A stretch of 8,627 bases of DNA, taken from contig NZ_CAMLGT010000164.1 in the NCBI RefSeq assembly GCF_946479605.1, positions 1-8,627 of the forward strand, in the 5' to 3' direction. A program made the position numbers and the translations under genes. The first letter of the stretch is position 1, and each line of letters starts with the position of its first letter. Source of the DNA: an uncultured Lacibacter sp. (GTDB taxonomy: Bacteria; Bacteroidota; Bacteroidia; Chitinophagales; Chitinophagaceae). Below the pieces are notes generated by a model. That model was not told the origin of the DNA. It searched no databases and saw only the letters and a list, made by a program, of their open reading frames with translations. Positions 6,148-8,627 of the stretch are shown here, piece by piece.

Positions 6148-7021
6148 CGTTATCGTTTAATTGTGCTGCAAGTGACAGCAGGTCGTTCTTTTTATATTCA
6201 TTCTTTTCATTGTCGAAACATTTGGCATATTCTTCCAGCATTCGCTGAATAATTCGCTTATTGTCAAGTGCCTTGAAGTAGGAAGGAGAGGGGTTAACAC
6301 TTATCCGCTTAAAATAAGTTTCTACATCTTTATGTGAAAAGATCTGACCTGATCCTCCGTCCATATAAAACTGAATATGCTCAGGCGGAAACTTAACTTC
6401 TACATTTGTATCCGGATCGTCATCAAAATAAGCAAGAATAAATTGTCTTGGTATGTTGATCATGTATAGATTAATATCAAGCAGGTCGGCCATAGACAAC
6501 AGCAGAATACCAATTGGAATGGCATTCCCCTTTTTGCCATCCATCAACTTATGTAAAAGAAAATCATCAGGGTGATTATAATTGATTTCAGTTCCTTTGA
6601 TCTTGTAATAATTGAAAAGAATGTTGTTAAGCACATTCACCTTTTCAAGCGACGTAAGAAAACTGTTTAATTCCAGCCACACATTGCGGCGCATTTTCTC
6701 CAGTTCCTGGTAATAAGATGCAAGGTTAAGATCGGGGTATTGGTACCGGCTCATTAACAATGCACCCGTAAAAAGATCATGTTCTTTATCATTTGCCCAT
6801 GCCTGCAGATCAATTTGCAGGTCACGAAAATGCAAACTGTGAATAAGCATTTCAATACGTTCCTGTGTATGCTCGTCTGCTGTATTCTCCCACAAATGTT
6901 CAAGATTTGGAATGATGTCTTTACCAAGTGAAATGATCTTTTCACTTACTGTTGAGTAAACTTCATCATCAGGATCATCAATGAGGTGGAGAAGGGCTGT
7001 TATTTCGTTTGTTTGTTCCAT
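6140..7021 (-). CDS. SirB1-like transglutaminase-fold protein (293 aa)
   Basis: The central part resembles the SirB1 / Transglut_core2 family: VNVLNNILFNYYKIKG (128-143), then GNAIPIGILLLSMADLLDINLYMINIPRQFILAYFD (165-200), corresponding to the family's GNPIsLgiLYl...PGHFLvr pattern. The N-terminal 50 residues (LLHLIDDPDDEVY, IIPNLEHLWE) look like a HEAT-type helical repeat, an arrangement common for this family in Bacteroidota. The canonical PGHF is PRQF (191-194), so the conserved His is Gln, and no Cys lies near GNAIP; catalytic transglutaminase activity is therefore doubtful. The ATG at 7021 is chosen because the open frame upstream to 7168 (49 more codons) has no family resemblance and crosses the hairpins of the intergenic region. 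It is the first gene of the operon with csaA and ogt. Its function is not established. Confidence 0.85.
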   Translation of the reverse strand: MEQTNEITALLHLIDDPDDEVYSTVSEKIISLGKDIIPNLEHLWENTADEHTQERIEMLIHSLHFRDLQIDLQAWANDKEHDLFTGALLMSRYQYPDLNLASYYQELEKMRRNVWLELNSFLTSLEKVNVLNNILFNYYKIKGTEINYNHPDDFLLHKLMDGKKGNAIPIGILLLSMADLLDINLYMINIPRQFILAYFDDDPDTNVEVKFPPEHIQFYMDGGSGQIFSHKDVETYFKRISVNPSPSYFKALDNKRIIQRMLEEYAKCFDNEKNEYKKNDLLSLAAQLNDNDD

Positions 7022-7073
7022 TAAAAGGGTTTCGTATTCAGATGCTGTAAATCTGAATTTTAAATTGCAAAAA

Positions 7074-7153
7074 CTGCTGCTATTTTCTAAAAAAAGTTGT
7101 TCACAACGGTGTGAATGAAAAAACAGACAGGTAGATGCAGCAGATATGCTGCA
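7074..7153 (-). promoter_or_regulatory. Possible alternative leader hairpins upstream of the SirB1-csaA-ogt operon
   Basis: TGCAGCA (7136-7142) pairs with TGCTGCA (7147-7153) over a 4-base loop. The same segment (GCAGCAG, 7137-7143) can instead pair with CTGCTGC (7074-7080). Between them lies TTCACA-4-TGTGAA (7100-7115), followed on the minus strand by a run of seven T. In minus-strand RNA the two long pairings exclude each other, which is the layout of an attenuator-type leader, but no transcript start is proven upstream of 7153. Confidence 0.3.
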
Positions 7154-7234
7154 ATTAGGTGGTACCACTTAGAGTTGGCCGATGTAAGTATGAATTTTAA
7201 GAACAAAACCGTGTTTTTCACGTTTTTTAAATGT

Positions 7235-7246
7235 ATACAGCTGTAT
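7235..7246. repeat. 12-bp perfect palindrome, possible operator
   Basis: ATACAGCTGTAT is its own reverse complement. Its right edge overlaps TATCATTG (7244-7251, one mismatch to the plus-strand -7 consensus), and its left edge meets TACATTTA on the minus strand (7235-7228, one mismatch to the -7 consensus, with a TTG 22 bases before it at 7260-7258). A regulator dimer bound here could affect both directions; this is inference. Confidence 0.4.
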
Positions 7247-7256
7247 CATTGCACTA

Positions 7257-7436
7257 CCAACAGTAATCCTATATCCGAGAAACCAAGGCGAAAGCCACTT
7301 AAAATCCAATGAAGGCCTGTTTTTGAATCCTGGCCCTATGAACCAAACGAACGGCTTCTGTACCTTAAGAGAACGGACAAGAAACAGAACAATTTTGAAG
7401 CCGCATAAAGTCCCCCGCACAACGGGGGACTTTTTT
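7257..7436 (+). ncRNA. Candidate structured RNA ending at an orphan terminator
   Basis: A strong terminator (7407-7436) has no plus-strand gene before it; the nearest gene upstream is on the other strand. The 150 bases preceding it contain a GGC-GAAA-GCC hairpin (7287-7296), a GGCC...GGCC pair (7314-7317 with 7332-7335) and CGGCTTC (7352-7358) matched by GAAGCCG (7397-7403). TTCTGT (7356-7361) and ACAGAA (7384-7389) offer a competing pairing. The 5' end is guessed from the weak -7 box at 7244-7251. I cannot assign it to a known RNA family; it might equally be a leader of the beta-galactosidase gene or an inert terminator remnant. Confidence 0.35.
7407..7436 (+). terminator. Strong rho-independent terminator upstream of the beta-galactosidase gene
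   Basis: AAAGTCCCCCG (7407-7417) pairs perfectly with CGGGGGACTTT (7423-7433) around a CACAA loop, followed by six T (7431-7436). It is the best terminator in the window. In the minus direction the tail would be only TTTATG, so plus-strand termination is favoured. It ends 72 bases before the beta-galactosidase start and has no gene to end. Confidence 0.88.
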
Positions 7437-7453
7437 ATTTGTGACCTATTAAG

Positions 7454-7507
7454 TCGCTCAACCGTTTGCACAGTTTAGTGCGGCAATTAGCAAGTAAGTT
7501 TGAGCGA
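7454..7507. repeat. 8-bp inverted repeat directly before the beta-galactosidase start
   Basis: TCGCTCAA (7454-7461) and TTGAGCGA (7500-7507) are perfect inverted repeats 38 bases apart; the right arm touches the ATG and overlaps the -7 box. Inside lies a smaller hairpin, GCAC-6-GTGC (7468-7481). It could be a paired operator at DNA level or, in a read-through transcript, a structure covering the start region. Confidence 0.4.
7495..7502 (+). promoter_or_regulatory. -7 element immediately before the beta-galactosidase gene
   Basis: TAAGTTTG matches TAnnTTTG exactly, only 5 bases before the ATG at 7508. With the usual distance to the start site, transcription would begin at or next to the start codon, giving an almost leaderless mRNA. 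The -33 region is poor: the nearest TTTG (7465-7468) is 26 bases away. This may therefore be a regulated or spurious box. Confidence 0.35.
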
Positions 7508-8627
7508 ATGAAACATTTATTTACGATTACGATCGCAGCGCTGTTTACACAAGCTGTATTTACACAGGAATTACCAATAGAATTACAAACGCCGGAAGTT
7601 GTTTCAATCAATCGCATGCCGATGCGTGCATCGGCCTTTGCATTTGAAAACCGCAGCCTGGCACAAAGCCGTAATAAAGAACAATCGGCTTATTTTCTTT
7701 CGCTGAATGGTAACTGGAAATTTAATTGGGTGCAGGATCCACGCAAACGTCCGCTTGATTTTTATAAAACAGATTTTAACGATGCGGCATGGAATAATTT
7801 TAAAGTGCCGGCCAACTGGGAAGTGAATGGTTATGGCTTGCCCATTTATGTAAACCAGCCTTATGAGTTTGCAGGAAGTACAAGAACAGGTGCACGTATG
7901 ACACCGCCGTTTGATATTCCGGTGGATAACAATCCTGTTGGTTCGTATCGTAAAAAAATAAACATACCCGAAAGCTGGAACGGCCGACAGGTATTCATTC
8001 ATCTCGGTGCTGTGAAATCTGCATTTTTTATTTGGGTGAATGGTGTGAAGGTTGGGTACAGCGAAGACAGTAAACTCGCAGCTGAGTTTGATATTACGAA
8101 ATATGTAAAGCCGGGTGAAAATCTGATTGCCTTACAAGTCTATCGCTGGAGCGATGGTAGTTATCTCGAATGCCAGGATATGTGGCGCATCTCCGGTATT
8201 GAACGTGATGTGTATCTCTACTCAACACCAAAGCTTGATGTGCGTGATTTTAAAGTGATGAGCACGCTTACTGATAATTATACCAATGGATTGTTGAGTA
8301 TAAAAGCAGAAGTAAACAACTATCGTATCGATCAGCGTACCAACCACAGTAAGCCCGATACTTTTGCAGTGGATATTGAACTGGTGGACGCAGTTGGTAA
8401 CAGCATCTTAAAAAAATCAACTTCAGGTATACAAACGGTACTGGGTAATTACAAAAGCACTGTTACGTTCGAAGAAAAGATCAGCAATGTAAAACAATGG
8501 TCGGCTGAATTACCTTATCTCTACACCTTATACATTACGTTAAAAGATAAACTGGGAAATGTAGTGGAAGTAATTCCGCAGCGTGTGGGTTTCCGTTCCA
8601 TCGAAATCATCAACAATAATTTTTTAG
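7508..8627 (+). CDS. lacZ: Secreted GH2 beta-galactosidase, N-terminal 373 residues (cut by window edge)
   Basis: Glycoside hydrolase family 2 enzyme of the LacZ type, which releases terminal beta-galactose. The frame is open to the last base. MKHLFTITIAALFTQAVF is a signal peptide, so the enzyme is probably periplasmic. The jelly-roll sugar-binding domain follows: LNGNWKF (66-72), VPANWEVNGYG (100-110), PIYVN (112-116, equivalent to E. coli Asn102), GSYRKK (145-150), VKSAFFIWVNGVKVGYSEDS (169-188), AEFDIT (192-197) and RWSDGSYLECQDMWRISGIERDVYL (213-237, with D216 equivalent to E. coli Asp201). Residues from about 240 to 360 are the first immunoglobulin-like domain, ending at QRVGFRSIEI. Both catalytic Glu residues lie beyond the window. 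It is preceded by a strong terminator and an inverted repeat, suggesting separate control from upstream sequences. Confidence 0.95.
   Translation, partial: MKHLFTITIAALFTQAVFTQELPIELQTPEVVSINRMPMRASAFAFENRSLAQSRNKEQSAYFLSLNGNWKFNWVQDPRKRPLDFYKTDFNDAAWNNFKVPANWEVNGYGLPIYVNQPYEFAGSTRTGARMTPPFDIPVDNNPVGSYRKKINIPESWNGRQVFIHLGAVKSAFFIWVNGVKVGYSEDSKLAAEFDITKYVKPGENLIALQVYRWSDGSYLECQDMWRISGIERDVYLYSTPKLDVRDFKVMSTLTDNYTNGLLSIKAEVNNYRIDQRTNHSKPDTFAVDIELVDAVGNSILKKSTSGIQTVLGNYKSTVTFEEKISNVKQWSAELPYLYTLYITLKDKLGNVVEVIPQRVGFRSIEIINNNFL

Larger units (their letters stand above)
7022..7507. other. 486-base divergent intergenic region rich in inverted repeats
   Basis: No convincing gene lies between the SirB1-like start (7021) and the beta-galactosidase start (7508). 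From left to right it holds a CTGCTGC arm (7074-7080), the TTCACA/TGTGAA hairpin (7100-7115), the TGCAGCA/TGCTGCA hairpin (7136-7153), the palindrome GTGGTACCAC (7159-7168), an AAAACCGTG/CACGTTTT imperfect hairpin followed by T (about 7205-7228), the palindrome ATACAGCTGTAT (7235-7246), a candidate RNA segment ending in a strong terminator (7407-7436), and the beta-galactosidase promoter region. Confidence 0.7.

Noticed and set aside
7100..7115. A CRP-like site
   Set aside because: The arms are TTCACA...TGTGAA, the inverse of the TGTGA...TCACA order, with only a 4-base gap.
7022..7168. N-terminal extension of the SirB1-like protein to an ATG at 7168
   Set aside because: The extra 49 residues are low in family resemblance and their codons lie in hairpin-forming sequence. 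ATG 7021 starts right at the HEAT-like region.
7257..7436. 6S RNA, tmRNA, SRP RNA or a known riboswitch
   Set aside because: No closing stem between the ends, no tRNA-like end, no SRP GNAR loop context and no aptamer signature that I recognise (TPP, SAM, cobalamin, glycine).
7169..7471. A 100-codon minus-strand open frame starting with GTG at 7471
   Set aside because: It runs straight through the strong terminator hairpin, has no recognisable domain or ribosome site, uses a GTG, and reads like translated non-coding sequence. It could be revisited if relatives conserve the frame.
1..8627. CRISPR array, insertion sequence, prophage or toxin-antitoxin pair
   Set aside because: No spaced direct repeats, transposase or integrase motifs, or small paired ORFs were found on either strand.

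Overview
The window looks like a chromosomal segment of a Bacteroidota bacterium, most likely of the Chitinophagaceae or a close relative. The composition is moderately AT-rich. Several intergenic regions carry Bacteroidota-type -7 boxes (TAnnTTTG). Start sites mostly lack Shine-Dalgarno sequences. The gene families (DUF4846, a LepB with an extra N-terminal membrane region, a GH2 beta-galactosidase with the SYLECQDMW signature) fit that phylum. There are no tRNA or rRNA genes, CRISPR arrays, transposases or phage genes. This assignment is inference from sequence features, not from a database search.

Layout, left to right. Bases 1-44 hold the last codons of a plus-strand gene, followed by a terminator (110-141). 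A small single-membrane-segment ORF (197-346, minus) has its own good promoter. A secreted DUF4846 protein (444-1187, minus) is divergent from a response regulator with a sigma-54-activator AAA+ domain (1258-2421, plus). The regulator's stop overlaps the start of an alpha/beta hydrolase (2418-3077). After a stem-loop and promoter comes signal peptidase I (3145-4692), ended by a terminator. Cytidine deaminase (4830-5315, plus) then runs stop-to-stop into a minus-strand operon. In transcription order that operon is a SirB1-like transglutaminase-fold protein (7021 down to 6140), a CsaA-like tRNA-binding protein (6147 down to 5809) and a methylated-DNA-protein cysteine methyltransferase (5816 down to 5316). 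Successive genes overlap by 8 bases. A 486-base intergenic region (7022-7507) rich in inverted repeats and holding a strong orphan terminator separates this operon from a secreted GH2 beta-galactosidase (7508 to the right edge, truncated).

Functionally this is mostly housekeeping: protein secretion (LepB), pyrimidine salvage (Cdd), DNA alkylation repair (Ogt), and a sugar-hydrolase locus starting at the right edge. The regulator and hydrolase form a translationally coupled pair of unknown target. I do not see a defence system, biosynthetic cluster or other obvious new multi-gene system. The best candidates for something undescribed are the structured region 7022-7507 (possible small RNA at about 7257-7436, and possible alternative leader hairpins in front of the SirB1-csaA-ogt operon), the DNA-binding-domain-less regulator with a changed GAFTGA loop, and the unassigned small membrane ORF.
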